DNA of 64,000 nt from Mya arenaria (taxonomy: Eukaryota; Mollusca; Bivalvia; Myida; Myidae): contig NC_069125.1 of the NCBI RefSeq assembly GCF_026914265.1, forward strand, positions 72,139,546 through 72,203,545. The letters are read 5' to 3'. How positions within the stretch are numbered: the first letter of the stretch is position 1; each line of letters begins with the position of its first letter. Shown piece by piece: positions 13,775-26,100 of this stretch. The notes under the pieces are model-generated. The model saw nothing but the letters and a program-made list of their open reading frames with translations. It searched no databases and was not told the origin of the DNA. A program made the translations under genes and the position numbers.

Positions 13775-15145
13775 ACTTTTTACTTCCCTTACAGTACTGT
13801 AATCCATGCCAACCCGCAAATCAAATGACCATGGATAGCCATCATTACATAGATAAGCTTATAAGTTATCTTTGATTCTGAAAGTTTTATTGTATTTCCA
13901 ACTTCATTCTCTTTGAATAATTTAAATGAGAGAGGAAGAACCAATTAATTGATTGTTTATACAATGTACATGTTAAGCTAAAATCTAGATATACTCGTTC
14001 GTGGTGGCAGAGGTCTATTCTGCGTGTCAGGGGAGATCACTGCGTAGGAGATTGGCTCCTACTACGTGTACTGTGCGGTAGGAAATCGAACGCTATTAAA
14101 TTCAACGAGAGCAAAATGTTCAAGTTGGTATTTCACATCGAGATATATTCCTCGAGCAGTCAAATAACGCAAATCATCTGGGAATAAGGCAGGATTCCAA
14201 TTTTCTTTGAAAGGTTCGTATTGACGAGGCTTTCGCTAAAAGCCATAAGCACGTTTTATATATGTCTGCACAAGGCTTGCATCCTAACGGATTTAATCCA
14301 CAGTTGTGTACATACATAATTGTATGAGAATGCTGTGGACAATATCTGATATGTGGGAATCCATGATAGGTGTATGCTATTTATTCCGGAATGTTGTTTT
14401 GGGAGAAATGTTATTTTTACATAAGCTACTACTGACAGAACGATTTTGAACAGTGTATCATGGTATTGTTAGCTGGATCATACATTTTAATTACTGTTAA
14501 TTTGTAACAATAAATCATTTTTCATTTTTATTTCTAAAACATTGTCTGTAGACAGCATTATGTTTAATGACTAGTTTGTGTTTGTTTGCACACTTTCTTT
14601 TCTTGCAGTTTGTGTTCATTGTTTAATTATCATCAATTTCTGGTGGAAATAATTAAACTATTAACTTTAAACACATACAGTTGGGTGGTATACATAGTAG
14701 TAAACACAAGCATTACCAGGTAAAGCTTAAATGGGGCAATTACATGAGCGGCTCCAGGTCAGCATGGTCATTGAGAATATCTTCCAAGTTTCTGGTCATG
14801 GTTCATTTACTCAATATCAAACCTCAACTTACATGTAAGTCTAAGACCAGAAACTGAGTCACTGATGGAATGGAAGCCTTTTTGCTAATTGGTGTTTTAA
14901 ATATAATTGGCGGAAAATAGATTAATTGCTTCACTAGAATGTATCGATCTTTGTTCGTCGTTCGAGCTACTGCAAAGCCGTACCTTAATTACTGACGACA
15001 TCACTAGTTGTGGAAATGGTCTTTTGCTCGAGCAGTATGACGAACCGACCTCATATTTGTATAAGCGGTTGTTGCTTTCAGACAACCATTTGGGAACGAA
15101 ATCTTTCTCATATTTGTCTCCTATAATTGTTATTTTCACGTGCAG

Positions 15146-15264
15146 CAGGTTCAGATTTCAACCTCTTATTTGATCCTGAGAAGTGTCTCAATGGCTTTGA
15201 CCTTGCAGTAATGTCGTGGTTGAAAGTACATTCTGATAAAATGTCCGCAGAATCTCCTGTTATA
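15146..15264 (+). other. LamG-like exon piece at the end of macro-repeat units
   Basis: A pyrimidine-rich stretch ending in CACGTGCAG precedes an open segment containing FDPEKCLNGFDLAVMSWLKV. The pattern C-x2-GF-x-L-x4-W-x-K is typical of laminin-G/concanavalin-like domains in invertebrate surface proteins, where the Cys precedes the first core strand. The same piece occurs at 7612-7730 and 11379-11497. No convincing donor site follows in units 1 and 2; in unit 3 the piece runs into unique sequence. It is probably a captured exon fragment rather than a working exon. The domain call rests on one motif. Confidence 0.3.
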
Positions 15265-15281
15265 GAATTCCGATATTCCAG

Positions 15282-15320
15282 AAAAGTCTCCGGTCTGCAT
15301 GGAAACAGATTTTGAAAATG
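15282..15320 (+). CDS. Possible small upstream exon of the EB-module gene
   Basis: A 39-nt segment between an acceptor (GATATTCCAG) and a strong donor (GTAAGTGAAG) reads KSPVCMETDFEN in the same 1-1 phase as the EB-module exons downstream. It sits just right of the last macro-repeat unit. It could be a real linker exon or chance. I found no signal-peptide exon in the window, so the 5' end of the gene is not established. Confidence 0.3.
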
Positions 15321-15743
15321 GTAAGTGAAGACATGTTAACGATTAAAGGATGTTTTTAAGTGTTTTGAATGCAAATTGCAACAATATAGGTTCTGGTTTT
15401 GTCCAACACCTGCCTTAAAGGAGTTTATATGCATTTAAGTTGCAAAGGATTGTATATCGGTTATATAGCTCATTTTTTTCAGACTCTTTGGAACGTCTGC
15501 TTGACAGCGCTTGTGTGGACATGTCAGATAAATATAGGATTCTCAGGTAATCAGACTTCATTTGCATTGCTTTAAAAATAGTGGCGTAGTTGTGCAAATA
15601 AGAACGGAAACATAATTGTTTACGCCTATGCTTAGTTGATATTATTTTTAGTAAAAGGGATTTCACGTTTATATATCAATCATTAAAATGTCGGCTATGT
15701 CGGCTATGTTCATGAAACAATTTTTAAATTTCCCGTCGAACAG

Positions 15744-18700
15744 CGCTTGACAGTTGTACCGTAGATGCAGAGTGTACAGCGAACGCCGTATGTGACGTCA
15801 ACAAGGTATGCACGTGCCAGGCCTCATTTTTTGAACGTGGGAAACGGTGTGAGCCAAAAGGTGCGTTTACGTGCATTTCTATGTCTATAAGCCAGCTGGT
15901 TGATATATTATGCAATTAATGTTTTAAAAAATAATAACTTCAGATATAACGCTTGTGTAAAACATATATTAAAATGTATTTTTGTTTGGGACTTTATGAG
16001 CCCTTTCAATTTAGTAACAACATTATTTTACACAATTCTCCAAACTGCCGAAATTCCAAATGGTCGAATAAATACTATGACTATACTAGTTGACATTGAA
16101 TGGAACATACAATCATATTGAGTGTCTGGACTGAACTAATAGAATCACGAGGTAGATGGTTAAGTGAACCTCAACTAAATCGAACAAAATGTCAGGGTTG
16201 TTGTCACTCCATTTTTGTCTTTTAAATTATGCATTTTGTTAGAAAAAAAGCTAAATAAAAGAAAGTTTAGGTGTTATATTGATTTATAATTAGAAAAAGC
16301 TGGTGCGCTTATTTCAATTATAGCAGCTATTGCAACGCCTAGTGGACCTCCAACTGTCCATTTTAAGTTATCAATTGTTTTACCTCTACGTCGAAACACT
16401 GTGAAATAACGCAGGGGTATGGTTGCATTATAAGTAGGACACAAGACTTTCATACAAAACGTTTCCCATATTGTTAGCAGAACATGAACATGAACATGTA
16501 TTTTTACGAAATCACATGCATACTCTGCATATATATGGCATTGTTTTTCAAATCTGTGATACATATCTTGAAAGCACTAACCAAAGAATGGTCTTCGGTA
16601 TATTATCTGAGGAATAATATTATACATGTATGCATGAAAACACGCTTAAAAGGACCTCCTCTTATGTATATGTACATGTCGACGCCATGTTTGTCATCGA
16701 TAGGGTATGTAAAAAAAATCTTTGGAGAATGCAGTTTTTCTTCTTTGAAGAACACTGCATTACATATTGGATTTGAATGTTTTTTTCGAAGACGCGCATT
16801 TTCTGATTATTTACTGTTTTTTGTATTATAATTATTTCCACTGAAACTGATGCGTTGACTATGAAGCTGTGTCATGTATTTTCCTAGTTATGTTGTATAT
16901 CAACAGTGTTGTGATTCAGAAGCATGTTCTGCTTCTTCTGAAGTTGTATACATTTTCTATGTATTGTTTAATGCCATAGTCAAATTACATCTTATATAAC
17001 CCATTCAAGGGACTAAACACTGAATCGGCGAATACAGTTTTTCTCAAAACAAGCCTAGAATTATCAATACGAGCTAGACATCATTATATATGATTAAAAT
17101 AATATTTTTTCGCTGTCTCAGCCCAGATTAACTGTTTAAAAATAGCGCATAATGGTTTCCCAGTTTATAGTGTGTTTTAGCACGTGCAAGTCAATTGATT
17201 AGTACAGATACATATACCGACGCAAGTAGACGAACCCAGTAAATTTCGAATTGGAAAAATGCGCAACAATTGCGAAAGATGCATGTGTCGTAAGCGATGT
17301 GATACATTAATAAGTAAGATGCATGTGTCGTAAGCGATGTGATACATTAATAAGAAAGATGCATGTGTCGTAAGCGATGTGATACATTAATAAGTAAGAT
17401 GCATGTGTCGTAAGCGATGTGATACATTAATAAGTAAGATGCATGTGTCGTAAGCGATGTGATACATTAATAAGTAAGATGCATGTGTCGTAAGCGATGT
17501 AATACATTAATAAGTAAGATGTTATGCGTTGTACACGATATCAATATACACAAGTTTTTTACCGTTTTTATTTGTTTCTGCAATGGAATCCTTTAGTTTC
17601 TTGTCCCTTTAAGGACTGTTAGGGGCTAAATAAAACTCGGACGGGCAGTCGAACTTGCGACCTTCTGAAACCGTAGCGGGCCCAAAAATCTTGAGCGATG
17701 TGAGTATATAACCGCCAAACTAAAAGTGTTTGTATATTTTTTAAAACTCATGTGTACCTGACAACTCTTATTTGTAATACAATTTGAACATGAGAGATTT
17801 CTTACCAGGTTTGGACGACACATGCTCAGCAGATGATGATTGTGTCGCCGTGAACAACGCCATGTGCTCTGGTGGAGCCTGCACGTGCAAACCCTCATTC
17901 AACGAGCAGCAAAAGGCTTGTCATCCTGTTGTTGGTAATTTTAACAGCTAGACCAGTAATCTGGGCGGAAATTAACGTTTTAAATGAGTGTTTAGTCATA
18001 TATCCAGTTACAGAAAGTTCTTATGTTTATGCTTACCCTCTAGCTCATCGCTTCAAACAAACCAATCAGAGCCAAGTACTTCGGTCAATTTATTCCGTTT
18101 ATTGGCATTGATGATTCAGTAGAAACAAGTTGAGGTTGGAGACTTGAACCGTTTGCTCAAATTAAATAACGCTAAGATTTGATTTCATTACTATAAGAAA
18201 AATCCATCCGTAAAAGAAAATTCACAATGCAACTTAATCTTTGTAGGTATCGGTTCCGCCTGCGAAGCGAAGCAAGACTGCAGCCTAGTTGAGAACACGG
18301 ATTGTGTTGAAGGTCAGTGCGCGTGCAGCCCCTCCTTCCATGAGCAGGACGGCACGTGCAACCCCGACTCCGCTCCGACCACCAGCGGTTCGTATTTAAC
18401 TAGGACTTTATCGAAAACTCTAACAAATGTAGAATATAATTTTTATTAAGGCGTATGACACAACTGCATTGTCTCAATGAGAGTCGTAAACATTCGGCTA
18501 TACTACACACAAAATATTGGGTACAGTCTCATTTGGCAATTTAGTCAAGCTATAAACGGAAAATTTGCCGTGGTTTTCAGGTCTGATGGACGTGTGTTCA
18601 ACGGACGGCGACTGTGCGGCCGTGGGGAACGCCATCTGCAGCTCGGACAACAGCTGTGTCTGCCACTCGGCCTTCATGGAAAAGGGCAAACGATGTGAAC

Positions 18701-19897
18701 CCAAGGGTTAATAAGAGCTAGTCACTATTCAACTGGTTACGATTAATTGTTAAGTTTAACGTTTTACGTTTGAGTGGTAACGCAATGTCCCAGTTTCTCC
18801 GACCATTTTTACACCAGTGGATAAAAAGTATGTTTTCCCTACAGGTCTGGATGACCCGTGCACGGGAGATCAGGAATGTGTCGCCGTGGACAATGCCACG
18901 TGCTCTGATGGAACATGTACGTGTAAACCAGGCTTCCACGAAAAGGCTGGCGTCTGCAGTCCCGAGTCCGCCCCAACCAGCAAAGGTAAGTATAAAGTGT
19001 ATATAGTTGGCTGTTTCCTCTGACGAAAAACGTTTTATATGTACTAGTATATCCAAACACAAAAGTGATGATGGTCACCCAAATGCCTTGTGCCTTAAAT
19101 AAATCCAAATTGTTCATCTAGTCAAGTTATTCCATTTTTTCAAAAAGTGTTTTCTTAGGTCTGTCGGCCGTGTGTTTAATGAACGGCGACTGTGCGGCCG
19201 TGGGAAACGCCATCTGCAGCTCGGACAACCTCTGCGTCTGTCACCCTGCCTTCGTGGAAAAGGGCAAACAATGTGAACCCAAGGGTAAATACAATTGCTA
19301 CCGCTAGTCTTTGACGCTTTTAGCTGTTATATCATGATCTCTCCGTGATACTGGCTTGTTACATGAGGTAACCATTGGTTCTTGTTTGTGTTGTTGTTGT
19401 TGTTTCTTGTTGTTTATACTTCAAGTTCCAAAACAGTTTATTTAAACAGGTCTAATGGCCGAGTGTACAATGGATACGGAGTGCGTGTCTGTTGAGAACG
19501 CCGTCTGCAACACCAACAACCAATGCGCATGCGCAACAGCATTCGAACAGAAGGGACAGGGCTGTGACGCTAAAGGTTTGTGGTGAATTCTAACGTTCTA
19601 TATCACGGACAACATGCATTGATTCGTCAAATAAGGATAACTCGGACAAAAATAAATATTTGATTGTATTTAAATATGAAAGATTTTGATTTACGCAGGC
19701 CTTGGTGACGCGTGCTCGGACACAGGAGAATGTGGTTCCGTTGACAACGCCTCCTGCGGACAAGACCGGACGTGTGAATGTAACCAGGGTTTCACGAAGA
19801 AGGGGGATAACTGCGTACCAGACAGTACAAGTTTGTATTTATTGCAGATGCATTTTTCAAAACGTTACTAAGTCATAAATTATCAGTAATTTCATTG

Positions 19898-19958
<61 letters not shown>

Positions 19959-20238
19959 ATTATTATTATTATTGTCCCTCATTTTAAGTGTTTACCAAAC
20001 ATTGCTAAAATTAATACTAGACAGCGTTTTAATTTTGTTTTTTAAGTCTCCGCCACCATGTATAGTTTTCAATGATTAGGCTGTATGTGACTTTTAATAC
20101 CATAATAGGTCATTATGATAATGACAGTGTAACTTTCTTGCTGCAGAACCTAAAAAGCCGAAAAACGCCGCACCCGGACTTACAGCACCACTCACGTCAT
20201 TGTTCATAGTGTTCGTTGGAATATTTCGTGTTTCCTAA
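15744..20238 (+). CDS. EB/EGF-like multi-module cell-surface protein, probably GPI-anchored
   Basis: Nine exons are supported: 15744-15860, 17809-17934, 18247-18387, 18581-18706, 18845-18985, 19159-19284, 19450-19575, 19699-19830 and 20147-20238 (stop TAA 20236-20238). The first eight each encode one module of 39-47 residues with six cysteines, spaced roughly C-x5-C-x5-C-x4/6-C-x-C-x8/10-C, as in EB or EGF-like modules. All junctions are phase 1, so every module exon is symmetric. The last exon encodes a basic linker, NAAPG, then a hydrophobic run (SLFIVFVGIF) ending the protein, which is the pattern of a GPI-attachment signal. I infer an extracellular, membrane-anchored protein. Its ligand is unknown. 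The signal peptide and any earlier modules are missing from this model; they may lie upstream of the macro-repeat. Resemblance to scavenger-receptor-like EGF proteins is possible but not shown. Confidence 0.85.
17276..17520. repeat. 40-bp minisatellite, six copies
   Basis: Six direct copies of a 40-bp unit beginning GCATGTGTCGTAAGCGATGT (17281-17520) lie in the first intron of the EB-module gene. Copies are almost identical: one AAG for TAAG variant in copy 2 and one G-to-A change in copy 6. The array is recent. The rest of this 1.9-kb intron (15861-17808) shows nothing recognisable. Confidence 0.95.
19901..19972. repeat. (ATT)n microsatellite
   Basis: About 70 bp of near-perfect TTA/ATT triplets in the last intron of the EB-module gene, with one interruption near 19957. 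Confidence 0.95.
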
Positions 20239-20411
20239 AGGCGTTGATGATAGTTGGCCCCCGCAACGTCGGAAGTAAATGTTTGGAGTGGAGCAGAACG
20301 TTTTTGTACTCCGAACTGTCACAGATGATCGGGAATAGTCATAATGTGTTGTACTTCATATATTATTGTACGCGTGTGTGAAATAATAAGTCAGGAGGAT
20401 ATTCATATGAA

Positions 20412-20417
20412 AATAAA
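20412..20417 (+). terminator. Poly(A) signal of the EB-module gene
   Basis: AATAAA lies 174 bp after the stop codon. It is the first canonical signal downstream and a sensible end for the 3' UTR (20239 to about 20435). Homology to the region around 36.36 kb begins here, so the tandem duplication appears to start inside this 3' UTR. Confidence 0.6.
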
Positions 20418-20435
20418 AGTTTATTATATAAACGT

Positions 20436-21260
20436 ATAAAAGTATTGCTTTGATATATCTGAAGGCAGTCCCTAAAACACCTCAAATGTAGACTATCAAT
20501 AAGTTGTTGATAGCAAAAATTATATCATAACATGTAACATTGTATTTACATACCACATATCTTGATTCGAATCATCAACATTATAAAGAGCCGCCGGCTT
20601 ACGTCGGGGTATTTAACAATTCTTCGGATTTTCTTCTTTAAGCAACACACATAATAAAAAGTGACACCAGAATATGAGCATGTTCCGTCCATAACAACCT
20701 TATTACAATGTATTTTAATATTTACAGCAGGTGAAAAAATTGATACATAACAACGTTTATTTAAACAAAAACACGCCGACCGGTGTCCATAAAAATCGCT
20801 TAAGGCTAAGAGTCGCTCACGTCAAAACAACCTCGGATGTATTTGGACGGTTTACATACTCAAAAAGCGGTACGATTCAGCCCGCTGCAAGTAGATCGCG
20901 TAGTTATATTCTTTAGCAGTTAAACTTTTTGACGTTACTCTTGGGAATCTTAATTAAGTTTGCAATAATAAACATTCTACTGGCAATAAATTCAAAATGT
21001 GATCAATAAATACAACTCTAAAAACACTACATTTAATAAACGATATTATTCATGAATTTAAGAACTATTTCAACTGATGTACCGGCATACATCCGAGGTT
21101 GTTTTCGATAACAATGGCCGAAGAGTTCCGAATGCACGTCACGTTGTGTTGTTTGTTGTTTTGTATCCCTGTCATATCGTTGCGCATACACTGGAAGTGG
21201 GGGACCAACTCGCAAACATTAGCTTTCGTGAACGACTGTTAGCCCTTACTGAACACATGG
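20436..21260. other. Intergenic spacer between convergent genes
   Basis: No gene is recognisable. Parts match 36.36-36.75 kb (for example the stretches around 20420-20520 and 21190-21240), marking the left part of the tandem duplication. Confidence 0.5.
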
Positions 21261-21449
21261 CTAGTCTGTGGTCTTGTCAAATCCTTTATTGTCCGAGCAA
21301 TCATTCTGTTTGTCGTCTGCTAATTGTACTCCCGCGCTACCCTCGTGAAGAAGTTCTATCGTGTCGTTTTGGGCTTCAAAATAAAAAAGCCTTGATAAGT
21401 CCACAATGCTTTTGATACATTTGCGTCCAAAAATGCAGCCGAATAAGTT
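21261..21449 (-). other. Conserved segment, possible alternative last exon of voltage-sensor copy A
   Basis: On the minus strand an acceptor-like TGCAG precedes an open segment containing FYFEAQND and ending in TAG at 21261-21263. The counterpart in copy B (36755-36974) keeps FYFEAKND and much of the following acidic sequence, and the length difference between the copies near the middle is a multiple of three. That pattern is coding-like, but the frame upstream of FYFEA differs between copies and does not join cleanly to the known exons. It could equally be conserved 3' UTR. Confidence 0.3.
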
Positions 21450-21485
21450 CTGCATTCATATGTCTTTCTACTAACATGATGGGAA

Positions 21486-21611
21486 ATGCGCACATATACG
21501 AACAAATGGGTTACAGCAGCTCACATACACGATCTAATGGGTCACGGCAGCGCACATACACGACCTAATGGGTCACGGCAGCGCACACACACACGACCAA
21601 ATGGGTCACGG

Positions 21612-21653
<42 letters not shown>

Positions 21654-21732
21654 CCAAACGGGTCACAGCAGGTCACATACACGACCTAATGGGTCACGGC
21701 AGCGCACACACACACGACCAAATGGGTCACGG

Positions 21733-21782
<50 letters not shown>

Positions 21783-21900
21783 CCAAACGGGTCACAGCAG
21801 GTCACATACACGACCTAATGGGACACGGCAGCTCAAAATTACAACCAAATTTGCCACGTCAGCGGTCGTATGTACATGGCCAAATGGGCCACGACAACCA
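21486..21900. repeat. Composite (CA)n and 30-40-bp minisatellite
   Basis: A unit containing ACGACC(T/A)AATGGGTCACGGCAGC recurs about ten times, alternating with two long (CA)n runs (about 21614-21650 and 21737-21780). The whole block is duplicated internally (about 21540-21680 and 21680-21830). His/Thr-rich open frames across it are not genes. Confidence 0.9.
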
Positions 21901-23115
21901 CTTGATCGGCTTTGGTTGTTATTAGAATAAGAAAACAGCAGTTATTTCAAACAGTATACGCCTCTTGATATTTAAAAGCAGTAATCGCACATTAATAACA
22001 ATAACAAATCATATGACAAAGATATTTGTGGCAAGGTCGGCAACAGAAGTTATTTAATTACACTTTGCAGATATCGAAACACTTCACTTACTTTTACTGT
22101 TAAATGAGTCGTCTGTGAGCGTCTCCCCCCTGTCCTCCGTAACTCCCAGTTTGGTGATCCCTACTTCCGCTTCCTCTCCTCTCACTGGAGGATGGCTGCT
22201 GAAACTAGCACACAGAACGGTCCTCAATTGCATACACTATGAGGGTGAGATTCGAGCGCCAGTCAGAACGGACATGATTCATATCACCGATCTCAGAATA
22301 TGTTTAAGATATAATAAGAAAAAAATGGAGTAATTATTACCGTTGGCATCAATGTCAATTTTATAAAGCAGATTAAGAAGTTAAAATGGTACACACCAGT
22401 GAGGGTCATATGACCGAATGTGTATATGGACCGAGACATTGTATTTCTCATAGTATACGAAAATTCCATTAAATATAAATATTCACTAATATTGTAATAA
22501 AAAGGCGCATGTTTAACATGCACAGGCATTGCTATATAGAAGCTCGCAATGGTATGTTGTTAGTGTTCACATGCATCTACTGTAGTGACGATAACGTTCA
22601 CTCAAACAGATCGACAAAAACAAAAAGGAAATAAAACATGCAATTTGATAAAATGATTACAGTTCAAACACTCTCCGTTTGTTCAGTATATATATGCTTT
22701 TTATAAAGAGAAGACTTTTAGTTATGCAGCATATACATAAAACATATAAAAGCCAAATTGCAGTAGCCAGCGTTTTTACCAGCAGATGGCCATGTTCAGA
22801 ATCCGTACTGTCCATGTCGATGAAACTGGCGACGCTGTCAGGTGATACAAATTTCATAAAGGCCACACTGCATTGTTTATTAATGTACACCTTCCAGAGA
22901 TACTATCACCTGGTGTTGAGAGGCTATAGAGAAAATGCAGTAAAAGAAATAGGTTTCATAAAATATTGAAAACAATATAATTATTTTTAATAATCCTGCA
23001 TGTATGGTGTAAAAATAAGAGTGAATTCAATAAAAAAGGTGAAACTTCATGCACAGTGAGTGGGGGTGGAGGAGGTTGGAAATGCTGGTTGGATGTGCTT
23101 GTGAAAGTCAGGGGC
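21901..23115. other. 3' flank and presumed 3' UTR of voltage-sensor copy A
   Basis: AT-rich sequence with no coding segment that I can support. TTTATT at about 22874, which is AATAAA on the minus strand, is a candidate poly(A) signal for the gene ending at 23116. Confidence 0.4.
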
Positions 23116-26100
23116 TTACTGGGTTTCTGTGTCGTCTGAGATTGTGGCCATGAAGGCGGCGCTGTTCTCAGCCAGCTCCGCCAGGAACGAGTTTCTGCGC
23201 GGCTTCTCGTCCATCTCCCGGACCTCGATCACCGAAAGACCTGCAGGATGGAGCACTGGTAAAAATCGGATGTGTTATACAGCTGCTTCCAACACATTTA
23301 CTCAATCTCGTTATGTACATTTTACATCTCCATTAGTATCACTATTTTATCAGAATAATACGATCACATCCATACGTCCCGATGAATGCCCCGAATGATA
23401 TACGTGACCATATCATATAAGGTAAGTACGGTTTATATTAGGAAATATACCCGAGGTCTACTTACTCCTGGGCCTGTCGTCGAGGAGCCCCCGGGGGAGC
23501 CGAGGGGAGGCACTGTTGGTCAGGTTGGAGCCGGTAGCGTTCGCAGTCTTGGACGTCTCATTGGCTATTGTTGTCACATCCTCCAAATTCTCAGCAGTCG
23601 TGCTGGCTGTATCTTGGTAAAGTTTTAATTACAAACTTATCAAATATTATAACCACATTTAGTTTTATTCTCATAACACATATAAAATATATTTTTAAAT
23701 GTATTGCTTGTTTATTATGCTGAAAGAAGGAAGCTAGAACATATATACTATATATCTATGTATCAATAGCGAATGATAATCAATTATTACAAAAATATAA
23801 TAGTTTTTATGCTAATATATTTTGAATAAAAAAGTTCTCTGTTCTGACCTGTATGATTCTGTTCGTTTTCCACGTTAATGGTGACGTTGCCGTTGGATTT
23901 TGGCAGCCCGACCTTGAAGGGATTGTTCATAGCGTCCCCTCCGATAGCGAAACTTGACATGGCGCCCATCATGTTTGTCTTTGCTTTGACCTTCCGGTAC
24001 ATGTCTGTGGAAAACAGACAATGCTAAGCCAATAAGATGGAGAGTATAGAATCTGTATGTCAATGTCAAGCTCCGTGTTTTGGGTTCGACTGTGCAACGT
24101 GGACTTTGACTTCACAGTGAACAATACGTGTACCCGCGTTTTTGTTGTATATTTTCAAAGTTTTCAGTGAACTATTGTAAGTGAACTTACTTAGTTTTGC
24201 CTTGACATGCGTGTCCGGTATCCCGGCACTTTCACACAACTTCCCCAACTCAGAGATACAGGCCTGTAACAATTTACAAGTAGAACGGTTGAAAACATGA
24301 ATTTGAACATTCAAACTTTAAAAAGTATAAATAGGTCTCATATCCAATTTACGTGTACTGCTTGGCCTATAGGTACACATACCTCGAGTCCCTTGTTCTC
24401 GTCCTTGACCTCCTGTAGTTCCTTCGCCGTCTTCTTCTTCTGCTTGTAGAGAATCACCAGCCGCAGGTGCTCGTGATCCATGATCGCAACCACCAAACCT
24501 GATAATAAGCAGTGTCAATCTTACATTAAATTACTTTACAGCGTGTATTTATACGAAATACGTATGCATTAGCCGTGTAGTATCATTTCAATTCATTTGT
24601 AATAATATTGCACCATTCAAACATGTTGTTTCAGTCGAGTTCAAATATACAGTCTTGCCGGTTAAATATTTAATAGTTTCTAGCATCGTTTATAAACTTC
24701 TACTCGAAAAAAGAAGTTATTTTAAACAATCGGCATCCACGAAACCAGAGCCAACAATAGTGGTTGATTTCTGCCTCGCATTTTCGTTAACTGTTTCCAA
24801 AGTGTCGTGTGTTCACGCCGCTGTTCGTCTTCAAGAGTACGTACTGTTGACGACCCTGATGATACGCCAGGGAACCATGAAGGCGAGAATGAGCACAAAC
24901 TCCTGCACCTCGAAGTCCTGCAGCCCGCCCAGGAACACCAGGTCAACCACAAACGATGCTATAACGACGAACGCGTCGAAACACTGAAACAAACAAACCG
25001 CATATACACCACATGCGATATAATATATGTCATTGACATTCCTTGATATGCACTTCCTGCTCACTCTGGAATTATTTGTTTATGTTTCCCAACAATATAA
25101 AAGTAATTGAAACCTAAAAAAGAAGAAAGAATATCATTTTTAAAAGTAATGTATAAAGTGTAAGAGTTGGTGTCAGTAACAATACTAACCTCGAGTTTGT
25201 GATGTAACAATTCTTTGCCCAGGCAAACTATCTTTACAAGTATCTGAAAATAAACCAGGATTCAGAACGTTCTTATACCAGCAAAGCTTGACTTACAATT
25301 GTAAGTGGTTCATGTTAATAACCGGAACAAAGCAGATGGATACAACTTATCCAATAATGACTTAACTACTTATCCAATAATAACTAAACTACTTGTCCAA
25401 TAATAACTGAACTACTTATCCAATAATGACTAAACTACTTGTCCAATAATGACTGAACTACTTATCCAATAATGACTGAACTACTTATCCAGTTATGACT
25501 GAACTACTTGTCAAATAATAACTGAACTATTTATCCAATAATGACTAAACTACTTGTCCAATAATGACTGAACTACTTATCCAATAATGACTTAACTACA
25601 TATCAAAATAATGACTGAAATACTTGTCCAATAATGACTGAACTACTTATCCAATAATGACTGAACTACTTATACAATAATGACTCAACTACATATCAAA
25701 ATAATGACTGAACTACTTGTCCAATAATGACTGAACTACTTATCCAATAATGACTGACTTACTTATACAACAATGACTAAATGCCTAAACTACTTATCCA
25801 ATAATGACTGAACTACTTATACAATAATGACTAAACTACTTATCCAATAATGACTGAACTACTTATACATTAATGACTAAATGACTAGATTACTTATACA
25901 ATAATGACTAAACTACTTATTTAATAATAACTGAACTACTTTTCCAATAATGAATGAATTACTTATCCAATAATGACTAAACCACTTATCCAATAATAAC
26001 TGAACTACTTATCTAATAATGACTGAACTACTTGTCCAATAATGACTAAACTACTTATCCAATATTAACTGAACTACTTATACAATAATGACTAAACTAC

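Larger units (their letters stand above)
3964..15264. repeat. Macro-repeat: three tandem 3767-bp units
   Basis: Units run 3964-7730, 7731-11497 and 11498-15264, starting at ACCTGTGGATGCTCGACC and ending at TCTCCTGTTAT(T). I found no difference between units 1 and 2. Unit 3 differs at 11625 (T to G) and 12498 (C to A). Each unit holds a GTA/GGT-rich simple-repeat patch (unit 1: about 4050-4170 and 5083-5150), a broken Ty3/Gypsy integrase relic (about 5560-6240 in unit 1), and a LamG-like exon piece at the right end. The near identity means a very recent amplification, or a local assembly duplication. Nothing at the junctions looks like a terminal repeat of a known element. Confidence 0.95.

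Noticed and set aside
21486-21930. His/Thr-rich frames with GHGSTHTHTHT repeats
   Set aside because: They are translated (CA)n runs in an intergenic minisatellite.
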